NCBI GenBank assembly: GCA_945889315.1
Contig: CAMDBP010000001.1
Coordinates: 1 to 45,004 of the forward strand
Source of the DNA: Chitinophaga pinensis
Lineage (GTDB): Bacteria > Bacteroidota > Bacteroidia > NS11-12g > UBA9320
Length of the DNA stretch: 45,004 nucleotides
Direction of reading: 5' to 3'
The first letter of the stretch is position 1, and every line of letters starts with the position of its first letter. The notes below the pieces were generated by a model. It saw nothing but the letters and a program-made list of their open reading frames with translations, was not told the origin of the DNA and did no database searches. Below, piece by piece: positions 7,695-15,940 of this stretch. The translations under genes and the position numbers were made by a program.

Positions 7695-8528
7695 ATGACA
7701 ACTATTACAGCGTCTGTAGTTAACAAACTTAGACAAATGACAGGAGCCGGTATGATGGATTGCAAAAAAGCTTTGCAAGAAGCAGAAGGCGACATCGATG
7801 CTGCTATCGATATACTTAGAAAAAGTGGAGCTGCTAAAGCTGCAAAAAGAGCGGATAGAGACGCTGCAGAAGGTCTGTCTATCGCTAAATCTTCTGCTGA
7901 CAACACCTATGGTATTGTTGTAGAGGTAAATTGTGAAACTGACTTCGTTGCTAAAAATGATGATTTCGTAGCATTCGCAAATAAAATTGCTGATATTGCT
8001 TTAGATCAAAAATTTGCAGACAGAGACGCATTACTTGCGACTCCATTTGATGGCAAAACACTTGGTGAAATCTTGGTAGACAAAACAGCGGTAATCGGAG
8101 AAAAAATAGATGTTTCTAATTATGCTCTTGTTTCTTCTGAAGGTGTAGCTGCATACAACCACGGTGCAAATCGTATAGGTGTATTAGTAGCACTTAACTC
8201 AAACCAAGAATCTGCTTTGCAAGCGGGTAGAGACTTAGCTATGCAAATAGCGGCTATGAATCCTATTGCTGTGGATGAAACTTCTGTATCTCAAGAGGTG
8301 AAAGATAAAGAATTAGAAATAGGAAGAGATATCGCACATCAAGAGGGTAAACCAGAAGAAATGCTAGATAAAATCGCGCAAGGTAAACTTCAACGTTTCT
8401 ATAAAGACAGCACACTTATGCACCAAGCATTTGTTAAAGACAGTTCTATGACTGTAGCTGCTTTCTTAAAAACAGTTGATGCTAATCTTACTGTAAAATC
8501 CTTTACACGATTCCAATTAGGAGCGTAA
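7695..8528 (+). CDS. tsf: Elongation factor Ts
   Basis: EF-Ts recycles EF-Tu by GDP release. The 277-residue protein opens with a UBA-like domain (residues 5-45, including LRQMTGAGMMDCKKALQEA) and contains the TDFVAKND motif that inserts next to the nucleotide site of EF-Tu. It ends with the C-terminal dimerisation region common in the family. The gene closes the ribosomal operon, and a strong terminator starts about 25 bp after its stop. Confidence 0.97.
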   Translation: MTTITASVVNKLRQMTGAGMMDCKKALQEAEGDIDAAIDILRKSGAAKAAKRADRDAAEGLSIAKSSADNTYGIVVEVNCETDFVAKNDDFVAFANKIADIALDQKFADRDALLATPFDGKTLGEILVDKTAVIGEKIDVSNYALVSSEGVAAYNHGANRIGVLVALNSNQESALQAGRDLAMQIAAMNPIAVDETSVSQEVKDKELEIGRDIAHQEGKPEEMLDKIAQGKLQRFYKDSTLMHQAFVKDSSMTVAAFLKTVDANLTVKSFTRFQLGA

Positions 8529-8550
8529 GCAACTAATCTTATACTATATA

Positions 8551-8585
8551 AAAAATGCCCTTCACGTTTGTGAAGGGCATTTTTT
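8551..8585 (+). terminator. Rho-independent terminator after tsf
   Basis: A 10-bp perfect stem TGCCCTTCAC / GTGAAGGGCA with a GTTT loop is flanked by an A-run and a T-run, so it could work in both directions. It isolates the ribosomal operon from pyrH. Confidence 0.92.
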
Positions 8586-8610
8586 ATTTCCATACTTTCT
8601 AATTTCAACT

Positions 8611-8618
8611 TACCTTTG
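8611..8618 (+). promoter_or_regulatory. -7 promoter element (TACCTTTG) of pyrH
   Basis: This exact TAnnTTTG match lies directly after the tsf terminator. It is 8 bp before an in-frame ATG at 8627 and 86 bp before the family-typical ATG at 8705. Confidence 0.65.
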
Positions 8619-8704
8619 ATCCTTGAATGAGCGCTTTGCATATACATCCAGAACTTATTGAACAAAAAGGCACCATTCCATTCATCCAAAACACCACACT
8701 ACCC

Positions 8705-9412
8705 ATGAAATATAAACGAATACTACTCAAACTAAGCGGCGAAGCTTTGCTTGGCGATAAAGAATTTGGTATAGACAGCAGCATACTTGCCATGTATGCT
8801 CGTGAAATAAAAGCGGCAGTAGCTCTAGGTATAGAAGTAGCCATCGTAATAGGCGGCGGAAATATCTTCCGAGGAGTAAGCGGTGTAGAAGGCGGAATGA
8901 AAGATCGGGCTAATGCAGACTATATGGGTATGCTAGCTACTATGATAAACGCCATGGCCTTGCAAGGAGCTTTGGAGAACGAAGGTGTTTACACGCGATT
9001 GCTGAGTGCTATTAAAATGGAACAAGTAGCAGAACCTTTTGTACGCAGAAGAGCCATTAGGCACCTGGAAAAAGGGCGTGTGGTAATACTTGGTGCAGGA
9101 ACGGGGAATCCATACTTCACTACAGACACCGCAGCTAGTCTTAGAGCGGTAGAAATTGAAGCAGATGTTATCTTGAAAGGAACCCGTGTAGATGGTATTT
9201 ATACTGCAGATCCTGAAAAAGACGCAACCGCTACTCGTTTTGATAAACTAAGCTTTACCGAGGCAATCAGCCGCAACCTTAAAGTAATGGATATGACGGC
9301 CTTTACCCTTTGTCAAGAAAACAACCTCCCCATTATCGTATTTGATATGAATAAAGCGGGAAATCTTATAGAGGTTGTAAAAGGCGTAGAAGTGGGAACG
9401 TTAGTGAGTTAG
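8705..9412 (+). CDS. pyrH: Uridylate kinase (UMP kinase)
   Basis: PyrH phosphorylates UMP to UDP. From ATG 8705 the product has 235 residues, the standard length, beginning [15 protein letters not shown]. It contains [10 protein letters not shown], the [15 protein letters not shown] helix and the [13 protein letters not shown] motif typical of hexameric bacterial UMP kinases. An in-frame ATG at 8627, only 8 bp after the -7 box, would add 26 residues that do not look like the family. I prefer 8705, with a leader of about 80 nt, but the longer form cannot be excluded. The ribosome recycling factor gene frr, usually next to pyrH, is not here; the next gene is dcd on the other strand. Confidence 0.95.
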   Translation: MKYKRILLKLSGEALLGDKEFGIDSSILAMYAREIKAAVALGIEVAIVIGGGNIFRGVSGVEGGMKDRANADYMGMLATMINAMALQGALENEGVYTRLLSAIKMEQVAEPFVRRRAIRHLEKGRVVILGAGTGNPYFTTDTAASLRAVEIEADVILKGTRVDGIYTADPEKDATATRFDKLSFTEAISRNLKVMDMTAFTLCQENNLPIIVFDMNKAGNLIEVVKGVEVGTLVS

Positions 9413-9504
9413 TTAATGCTCATTAGATAGTTTTTAAATGTAAACAGCCCCTAAACATAACTCCACTTCACCTCTTCTTCGAAACCTAATTACCGTTGAC
9501 TAAG

Positions 9505-10041
9505 TTAAAACTTATTCTTCCACATCATGCTTTCTACTGGCTTAATCGTGCGTTTATTATACTTAGCATTTGCTTTCTTGTTGTACATGGTTTCTACATC
9601 ACCCTCTACTACAAAGTAAATAAGCTGTCCTATTGGCATACCCTTGTAAACCCGAACCGGTTGAGTTACCGATATTTCAAGTGTCCACGTATTACAAAAT
9701 CCTACATCTCCTTTACCTGCAGTCGCATGTATATCTATTCCTAAACGACCTGTACTGCTTTTACCTTCCAAAAAAGGTATGTGCGCATGGGTTTCGGTAT
9801 ACTCTTCCGTTACCCCTAGGTACAAAACTCCAGGTTGTAATTCAAATCCATTGATTGGAATCTCAAAATGCTCAATTTTATTATGCTCACGTGCATCCAA
9901 AACCCTGTCCGTATAACACGCTAAATGTTTCCCCAAGTGCACATCGTAACTATTAGTTCCAAGGTCGCTCCTGTTAAATGGTTCAATTAGAATAGTGCCT
10001 TTCTCTATTTCTTCTAAGATTCGTGTATCGCTAAGTATCAT
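9505..10041 (-). CDS. dcd: dCTP deaminase
   Basis: Dcd deaminates dCTP to dUTP in thymidylate synthesis. The 178-residue product has the trimeric dUTPase-like fold. Visible motifs are LGTNSYDVHLG, EGKSSTGRLG (nucleotide binding), and GFCNTWTLE with the catalytic Glu122. The C-terminal residues are basic and Met-rich. It converges on pyrH, with 92 bp between the stops and no clear terminator. It lies 21 bp downstream of the WD40 gene on the same strand, so both are probably on one mRNA. Confidence 0.94.
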   Translation of the reverse strand: MILSDTRILEEIEKGTILIEPFNRSDLGTNSYDVHLGKHLACYTDRVLDAREHNKIEHFEIPINGFELQPGVLYLGVTEEYTETHAHIPFLEGKSSTGRLGIDIHATAGKGDVGFCNTWTLEISVTQPVRVYKGMPIGQLIYFVVEGDVETMYNKKANAKYNKRTIKPVESMMWKNKF

Positions 10042-10062
10042 TGGTTTTTGATTGCTTCAATT

Positions 10063-10938
10063 TTAAAGCATTATTTCAACTTTCCAAAGGCAAAGCGAAC
10101 GGTCATCACTACAACTTACAAACATATTTTCGTCTATCCACTCCACCTTATTTATACAATTGGTATGACCTTGGTATCTGGCAAAGTCAACTACCTTTAC
10201 TAATTCCAGCTGATCATTCCAGAGTTTTATTGTTTTATCCATACTCGAGCTGATCAAAATATTACCATTAAAGCTTAAGCTTTTCGCCTGATACTCATGT
10301 GCTGCAACTGAAAAAACTTCTTTGCCAATAGTCAAGTCCCAAGCCCTAATTATGGCATCTCGCCCCGTACTTACTAGCGTATTTTCATCTAAAAATGCCA
10401 AAGCAAAAACGGAGTTGGTATGACCACTAAATGTACGCGTGACCTGCATCGTTTCTTTATTTACCTCATAAATAAGATGATCTGAAGCTCCGATGAAATA
10501 ACTAATTTCCGATTGAATTATACATCTTAAACTTTCGTTTGACACTTGCAACGAGCACTGCTCTTTGTCACGTGTGTAGCATAACACCCCGTCTTCACCC
10601 CCACTAGTGGTACCCGTTATAAAAAAAACACCCCCATGGTGCTTTTCTTGTTTACTGACTAAGGTGTTATCAGCGAGATTTACTTTGAATATTTCTCCAT
10701 TGCGAGAACCCAGTAATAAATGAGTTTCATGCTTAGTCATACTGTAAAACGCTTCTCCGCCTTGCAGTACAAGATGACCATTATCTGGATTATCAATATC
10801 CCATTTCACCACATAACCTTCAGCACCTGCGGAGTATATCGTCCGCGTTTTTTTGTCAACCACAAAATCATAAATGGAATCTTTATGGCCTTTCAATTGT
10901 GCTACCTTTGCAATCTTAATTTCTGGTCTACGTGCCAT
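10063..10938 (-). CDS. WD40-repeat beta-propeller protein
   Basis: The 291-residue protein has no signal peptide and consists almost entirely of WD40-type blades. Clear units are LKGHKDSIYDFV...VVKWD, FSGHTNSVFALAFLDENTLVSTGRDAIIRAWD, AAHEYQAKSLSFNGNILISSSMDKTIKLWN, and QGHTNCINKVEWIDENMFVSCSDDRSLCLW. The more degenerate middle blades bring the total to about seven, enough for one closed propeller. It is probably a cytoplasmic scaffold, but the partner is unknown. Its start overlaps the start of the divergent phosphopantetheinyl transferase by 7 bp, and dcd follows after 21 bp. No promoter box for it was found. Confidence 0.85.
   Translation of the reverse strand: MARRPEIKIAKVAQLKGHKDSIYDFVVDKKTRTIYSAGAEGYVVKWDIDNPDNGHLVLQGGEAFYSMTKHETHLLLGSRNGEIFKVNLADNTLVSKQEKHHGGVFFITGTTSGGEDGVLCYTRDKEQCSLQVSNESLRCIIQSEISYFIGASDHLIYEVNKETMQVTRTFSGHTNSVFALAFLDENTLVSTGRDAIIRAWDLTIGKEVFSVAAHEYQAKSLSFNGNILISSSMDKTIKLWNDQLELVKVVDFARYQGHTNCINKVEWIDENMFVSCSDDRSLCLWKVEIML
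10903..10910 (+). promoter_or_regulatory. -7 element (TACCTTTG) for the phosphopantetheinyl transferase, inside the WD40 gene
   Basis: This exact TAnnTTTG match on the plus strand ends 21 bp before the GTG at 10932. It lies within the first codons of the WD40 gene on the opposite strand, as expected when two divergent genes have no intergenic space. Confidence 0.55.
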
Positions 10939-11537
10939 TACATACGAAGAAACATATAAAGAATGGAATAGTTGCGCTTTGGCTCATAGAAGAATCAAAA
11001 GAAGAACTTTGGCAACTGCTACCGTCATCTTGGCTTGCTAATTTGGACTTTGAAAAAGTCAATAGGCATAATCTTGCTGCTCGTGTTCTGGCGCATACCG
11101 TTTGTCCTGATTTTGATTTTTTAGAAAAAGATGAGTACGGCAAACCATACTTTGACAGTGAAGATCACAAAATATCTATAACTCATGCCGGAAAATACGC
11201 TGGATTTATGTTTACCAAAAAACGAGAATGCGGAATTGACATGGAAGAAATAACTGAACGCGTAAGACGTATACAGGGTAAATTCATGCGGCCAGACGAA
11301 GAAGCTTTTTTGGCTGACGACCTAAAAGGACTTTACATGCTGTGGTGTGCAAAAGAAGCTTTATATAAATATTACGGATTTAATGCATTAGATTTTAAAC
11401 AACACCTCAAACTTGATTATGCCCCACTTAAAGAAAGTGGAACACTTACAGGTCATATACATAAGGATGATTACAAGCAGAGCTTAGAACTAGAGTATTC
11501 CTTTTTTGATAATTACTTAATATTGCATACCGCCTAA
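10932..11537 (+). CDS. 4'-phosphopantetheinyl transferase superfamily protein
   Basis: This Sfp-type enzyme would attach the phosphopantetheine arm of CoA to carrier proteins. The 201-residue length fits the single-chain family. The magnesium-binding GIDMEEI (about residues 96-102) and the WCAKEALYKYYG motif (about 137-148) are intact. The start is GTG at 10932; the resulting N-terminus MPL is common in Bacteroidota homologues. Its first seven bases overlap the first bases of the divergent WD40 gene. Its stop TAA overlaps the SDR ATG by one base, so the pair is translationally coupled. No polyketide or fatty-acid cluster is visible nearby, so the carrier-protein substrate is unknown. Confidence 0.87.
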   Translation: MPLHTKKHIKNGIVALWLIEESKEELWQLLPSSWLANLDFEKVNRHNLAARVLAHTVCPDFDFLEKDEYGKPYFDSEDHKISITHAGKYAGFMFTKKRECGIDMEEITERVRRIQGKFMRPDEEAFLADDLKGLYMLWCAKEALYKYYGFNALDFKQHLKLDYAPLKESGTLTGHIHKDDYKQSLELEYSFFDNYLILHTA

Positions 11538-12310
11538 TGAGTAAAATAATTTGGATAACAGGTGCCGGCACGGGTATTGGAAAAGCACTAGCATTGGCTT
11601 ACAATGAGAAAGATAACACCATCATTCTATCTGGCAGAAAAGAAGACCAATTGAATGAAGTAGCCACCTTACTGTCAAATGCTTACGTACTTCCGCTGGA
11701 TGTAGTACATGAAGACGCTATAACACAAGCAGTGGCAGAAGTGACCGCTAAATTTGGGCGTGTAGACGTTCTAATTAATAATGCAGGAGTAAGTCAACGG
11801 GCTCTGGTCACAGAAACCTCTAATGACGTTGGACGTAAATTAATGGAAGTTAATTTCTTTGGTAGCGTTCATTTAACTAAGGCTGTGTTACCTCTCATGC
11901 TTAAAACTGGTACTGGGAACATAGTTGGGATGAGCAGTGCGGCAGGCAAGTTTGGATTCCCATTGCGATCCTATTATTCCGCTAGTAAGCACGCCCTGCA
12001 TGGATTTTATGAAGCCCTAGGTCTAGAACTAAAGGACACCCAAATTTACACCACCGTAGTTTGCCCTGGCAGAATAAAAACGGACATTAGTAAAAATGCA
12101 CTGAAAGGTGACGGAGCTGCCCACGCTCAGATGGACGACGGTCAACTTAATGGCGTAGATGTAGATATTTGTGCAGCTAAAATAAAACAAGGCATACGCA
12201 GAAACAGATCAGAAATTTACATCGGTGGTGGTGAAATACTATTGATCTATCTAAAAAGGTATATCCCTGCTCTTTTTAGATTTATAGCCAAGCGAGTAAA
12301 CACAAAGTAA
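11537..12310 (+). CDS. SDR family NAD(P)-dependent oxidoreductase
   Basis: The 257-residue classical short-chain dehydrogenase has the cofactor loop TGAGTGIGKALA near the N-terminus, NNAG at about residue 81, the catalytic serines in GMSSAAG, and the YYSASKHAL motif (YxxxK). The C-terminal segment with EILLIYLKRYIPALFRFIAK is hydrophobic and basic, as in DHRS7-like members that associate with membranes. The substrate is unknown. It overlaps the phosphopantetheinyl transferase stop by one base. Confidence 0.88.
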   Translation: MSKIIWITGAGTGIGKALALAYNEKDNTIILSGRKEDQLNEVATLLSNAYVLPLDVVHEDAITQAVAEVTAKFGRVDVLINNAGVSQRALVTETSNDVGRKLMEVNFFGSVHLTKAVLPLMLKTGTGNIVGMSSAAGKFGFPLRSYYSASKHALHGFYEALGLELKDTQIYTTVVCPGRIKTDISKNALKGDGAAHAQMDDGQLNGVDVDICAAKIKQGIRRNRSEIYIGGGEILLIYLKRYIPALFRFIAKRVNTK

Positions 12311-12413
12311 ATATTACTTCTATCGGTCCATTGCTGTGTAGGGTATAGCCTCGAGCCCTAAGTAAAGCAGAAAGGGGTTTTCTTTTTCTTCATTTGTACG
12401 ATTACAAATTCGA

Positions 12414-12445
12414 TTTGCCTAGCACGCTCACAAAAAGTATTTTCG
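12414..12445 (+). promoter_or_regulatory. Promoter (TTTG-N20-TATTTTCG) of the VOC gene
   Basis: TTTG at 12414-12417 and TATTTTCG at 12438-12445 (one mismatch to TAnnTTTG) are 20 bp apart. The -7 box ends 6 bp before the TTG start at 12452, which implies almost no 5' leader and supports that start. Confidence 0.55.
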
Positions 12446-12451
12446 CCCATC

Positions 12452-13507
12452 TTGAAAAAAACAATCAGCGGAATACAACAAATGGGCATAGGAATCCCAA
12501 ATGTACACGATGCATGGGCATGGTATCGTAAGAATTTAAGTATGGATGTCCCTGTATTTGAAGAGGCTGCAACTGCTGCTCTAATGTTACCTTACACTGG
12601 AGGGGCACCACACGACAGACATGCAATACTTGCACTTAATATGCAAGGAGGAGGAGGATTTGAGATATGGCAATATACTAGTCGAACTCCTGTAGGCCCA
12701 GAAAAACCAGCGAGACTCGGTGATTATGGCATAAATATTTGTAAAATTAAAAGCCCTAGTGTGAAACTGGCATTTGCAAATTTTGATAAAACGTATCTTG
12801 TTTCTAAACAAATAGAAAAGACCCCAAACGGTCAATTACATTTTTTTATAAAAGACCCATACGGGAACATGTTCCAAATCGTAGAATCCAATGACTGGTT
12901 TAGTCAACGAGGCGATGACACGGGAGGCGTTTACGGAGCAATTATAGGTGTTTCTGACATTGAAAAATCTAAAGAATTTTACAAAACCATACTGGGCTAC
13001 GATACCGTAATTTGGGAAGATGAAGGCTCGTTCAATGATTTGTCAATTTTAAATGGGGGAAGAAACAATTTCAAGCGGGCTATTTTAACGCACAGCGAAA
13101 CACGAAAAGGAAGTTTTAGCCCACTGCTTGGATCTTCACAAATTGAACTCGTTCAAAATATTGATCATCCAGGAGAACAAATCTATAAAGATCGTTTTTG
13201 GGGCGATCTAGGTTTTATTCACCTCTGTTATGATATTATAGGAATGAAAGCTCTGCAAGAAGAATGTGAAGCTGCAGGTCATCCTTTTACCGTAGATAGT
13301 GCAAACTCTTTTGATATGGGTGAAGCTGCTGGACATTTTAGCTACATAGAAGATCCAGACGGAACGCTGATAGAATTTGTAGAAACACATAAAATACCAA
13401 TTCTAAAAAAGATAGGATGGTATTTGGATTTAAGAAAACGTAATGCGCTCAAACCATTACCAAAATGGATGATAAAGAGCATGGCATTAAACAGAAAGAA
13501 AGATTAA
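12452..13507 (+). CDS. VOC-fold (glyoxalase/dioxygenase superfamily) protein, two tandem domains
   Basis: The 351-residue product contains two vicinal-oxygen-chelate modules. The first is about residues 5-145 (IQQMGIGIPNVHDAWAWYRKNL... ending HFFIKDPYGNMFQIVES). The second is about 160-310 (GAIIGVSDIEKSKEFYKTILGYDTVIWE... ending SYIEDPDGTLIEFVE). The DPDG/DPYG plus Glu endings match the usual metal-site region. It could be a dioxygenase, lyase or isomerase; the substrate is unknown. The start is TTG at 12452; the next in-frame ATG (12482) would remove the KKTISGIQQ stretch, which fits the domain. The secreted BNR protein starts 14 bp after its stop. Confidence 0.8.
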   Translation: MKKTISGIQQMGIGIPNVHDAWAWYRKNLSMDVPVFEEAATAALMLPYTGGAPHDRHAILALNMQGGGGFEIWQYTSRTPVGPEKPARLGDYGINICKIKSPSVKLAFANFDKTYLVSKQIEKTPNGQLHFFIKDPYGNMFQIVESNDWFSQRGDDTGGVYGAIIGVSDIEKSKEFYKTILGYDTVIWEDEGSFNDLSILNGGRNNFKRAILTHSETRKGSFSPLLGSSQIELVQNIDHPGEQIYKDRFWGDLGFIHLCYDIIGMKALQEECEAAGHPFTVDSANSFDMGEAAGHFSYIEDPDGTLIEFVETHKIPILKKIGWYLDLRKRNALKPLPKWMIKSMALNRKKD

Positions 13508-13521
13508 TTGTTAAAGAAGAG

Positions 13522-15936
13522 ATGAAATATAAAGTTCTTGGGATTAGCGTTGTGATATTAGTAAGCATTGTGACCTTTGTCTCTACAAAAAAAGACAAAA
13601 ACGCAGATAGCACATTGCAACATCCGGGTTGGATGGACCAATACCTTGAACTAAAAGGTGACGAAAATGGCAAGATACCAGCTGGAATGCATGCCAAATG
13701 GTATGCTGCAGACCAAGCTAACGCTGCACTTTATAAGAAAGCAGAAAATAATTTAGAAAACATTACTGAAGTAGGACCAGACAATGTGGGTGGCCGTAAC
13801 AGAAGTATAATTATAGATCGTTTCAATGCAAACCGATTCTTGTGTGCAGGCGTTTCTGGCGGAATTTGGGTTTCTGAAAACAAAGGTGCTTCATGGGCTA
13901 TTGTAGACAATAATGCTCCTACCCTGTCTGCGACCTGTATTACCCAAAGTCCTTTTGATAAAAATGTGTTTTACTATGGAACAGGTGAGGCTTTTGGTAA
14001 CACGGCAGACTTAGGCGGGCTCGGTCTTTTTAGATCAAGAGACGGTGCAAAAACCTTTGAACACCTTGCTCATACTGCTACCACTGCCTTAAATGGTATT
14101 TGGGATGTAGAGCATTCACTAACGATAGACAGCACCCTTTATGTAGCAACACACACCAGTGGTGTTTGGAGAAGTACCAATGGTGGTGCTACTTTTAGCA
14201 GAGTAAGTCAGATGCCTAGCGGTAGAGTGCATGAAATAAAAGCAACCGACGATGGCTATATTATGGCTGCATTCGATGCCTACGGAATCGTAAAAATGAA
14301 GGAATCTGATTTATCAGTGCAACGACTAAATGGAGCAGGATGGCCAACTTCAGGATACGGCAGAATTAGCTTTAGTTATGCCAAACAATCCCCGCAAGTT
14401 ATGTTCGCGCAACTTGCAGTAGGGTCTGGAGACGCATTGCAAGGAATATATAAAACCTCAAACGGGGGCCTTTCTTGGACACAAATAAGTAGTCCGACAT
14501 TTATTAGTTACACACAAGCATGGTATGATTTTATTCTTACCGTAGCTCCAGCTGATACTAATTTTGTGGTAACTGCGGCAGTAGCACCTGCATACTCTAC
14601 CGATGGAGGTCAGACATGGAGAGAAATGGCTAATTCTCATTCGGATTACCATGAACTTACTTGGGAAAGTAATACAAGTCTTCTTGTTGGAAATGACGGC
14701 GGCGTATATCGAATGGACAAAAACAATATGTCTACCTTTACTACGCTTAACAATGGACTAAATATTACACAATTCTATGCAGGACATTTTTACCCTACGG
14801 GTACTTCTCTCATTGGAGGAACACAAGATAACGGAACCCGATATAGCCAAAGTGGTGCAGCAAATATGCCAAGTATCTGGGGAGGTGACGGATCATTTTG
14901 TGCCGTAAATCAACAAAATTCGGCTGTTAGATATGTCTCGTCTCAATACCTAAACCTGTGGAGAACGGGTACAGGAAACAGCAACATCGGGCGTACAATT
15001 AGAACCGCTGTTGGAGGAGATGATGGCGTTTGGTTTATTAACCCAATAGAAATAAATAATCTAGATGGCAATCAACTTTACGTACCCACACGCAAAGAAA
15101 TATTTCGTTCTGTAGATGCAGGTGCAAGTTGGATAAAGCTTACTACCGACTTGGTAGGCGATAGTTACGCCATAGGCCTTAGTAATGAAATTAATCCAAC
15201 TGCGTACATTGGAGGAACCGCGTCTAGGCTTTATAGAGTAGATAAAGCTGCAACCGCTCCAGAAGCTTCTGAAATAAGCATGTGGACCACTAAGTATCCA
15301 TTATTCTTAGGAAGTACTATCGGTTGTATAGAAGTAGATCCGAATGACGCGAGTGTCATTTATTGCGGGCTTACCAACGTAAACCCTAAAAGTAGGTTAT
15401 GGCGTATAAAAGGTGCCAACACTGCAGAACCTGTTTGGGAGGACATAAGTAGTAATTTGCCAAGTAGCTTACCCGTTAACTGGATAGAAGTAGACCCTGA
15501 AATGAGCGCCCACATTATCATTGCAACTGATTACGGTTTGTATTCTACCCTCAATGGTGGATTGAGCTGGAACAAAGAAATGGGTATTCCAAATGTGCCT
15601 ATTGATCAAATTAGACTGAGACACAGTGACCGTAAGTTGTTTATTTTTACGCACGGAAGAGGAATTTGGACTGCTGATTTAAAAAATAATTTAGTAGCTA
15701 AAACACAAGCAATAACTACACAAGAATTTAATACATATCCTAATCCTTCTAGTGATTACATTAAACTCGTTGGAGCCAACAATAGCAGCGGTAATCTTTA
15801 TAATCTAAAAGGCGATTTGGTTGCTAAAAGTGCTAACAATCAAATAGATGTACGTGAACTATCTGCAGGAACGTACTTCTTAGAAATACAAAGTAACCAA
15901 AAGAGAATAGTGAAGAAGGTTATCGTAACCCATTAA
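13522..15936 (+). CDS. Secreted BNR-repeat (sortilin/VPS10-like) protein with T9SS sorting domain
   Basis: From ATG 13522 the product has 804 residues. The N-terminal hydrophobic segment (about residues 6-20) serves as export signal. The body is a BNR/Asp-box propeller with repeats such as SENKGASW, SRDGAKTF, STNGGATF, KTSNGGLSW, STDGGQTW, SVDAGASW and TLNGGLSW. The last 75 residues (FNTYPNPSSDYIKLVG... to KRIVKKVIVTH) form a type A T9SS sorting domain, so it should be exported through the outer membrane and attached or released at the surface. The ligand or enzymatic activity is unknown. The open frame extends upstream to 13465, but that part overlaps the VOC gene and lacks a signal. It converges with the acyltransferase gene, with 4 bp between stops. 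Confidence 0.85.
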   Translation: MKYKVLGISVVILVSIVTFVSTKKDKNADSTLQHPGWMDQYLELKGDENGKIPAGMHAKWYAADQANAALYKKAENNLENITEVGPDNVGGRNRSIIIDRFNANRFLCAGVSGGIWVSENKGASWAIVDNNAPTLSATCITQSPFDKNVFYYGTGEAFGNTADLGGLGLFRSRDGAKTFEHLAHTATTALNGIWDVEHSLTIDSTLYVATHTSGVWRSTNGGATFSRVSQMPSGRVHEIKATDDGYIMAAFDAYGIVKMKESDLSVQRLNGAGWPTSGYGRISFSYAKQSPQVMFAQLAVGSGDALQGIYKTSNGGLSWTQISSPTFISYTQAWYDFILTVAPADTNFVVTAAVAPAYSTDGGQTWREMANSHSDYHELTWESNTSLLVGNDGGVYRMDKNNMSTFTTLNNGLNITQFYAGHFYPTGTSLIGGTQDNGTRYSQSGAANMPSIWGGDGSFCAVNQQNSAVRYVSSQYLNLWRTGTGNSNIGRTIRTAVGGDDGVWFINPIEINNLDGNQLYVPTRKEIFRSVDAGASWIKLTTDLVGDSYAIGLSNEINPTAYIGGTASRLYRVDKAATAPEASEISMWTTKYPLFLGSTIGCIEVDPNDASVIYCGLTNVNPKSRLWRIKGANTAEPVWEDISSNLPSSLPVNWIEVDPEMSAHIIIATDYGLYSTLNGGLSWNKEMGIPNVPIDQIRLRHSDRKLFIFTHGRGIWTADLKNNLVAKTQAITTQEFNTYPNPSSDYIKLVGANNSSGNLYNLKGDLVAKSANNQIDVRELSAGTYFLEIQSNQKRIVKKVIVTH

Positions 15937-15940
15937 AGAA

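Noticed and set aside
8627-8704. 26-residue N-terminal extension of PyrH
   Set aside because: The open frame has an ATG close to the promoter, but the extra residues are outside the family's normal length; kept only as an alternative start.
9496-10253. Plus-strand open frames across dcd and the WD40 gene
   Set aside because: They are shadows of the minus-strand genes, which have clear family motifs.
12305-12319. Small inverted repeat AAGTAA-ATA-TTACTT at the end of the SDR gene
   Set aside because: It is short, AT-only apart from one G and one C, and overlaps the stop codon; likely chance.
13465-13521. Longer start for the T9SS BNR protein
   Set aside because: It overlaps the VOC gene and would hide the signal peptide that begins at 13522.
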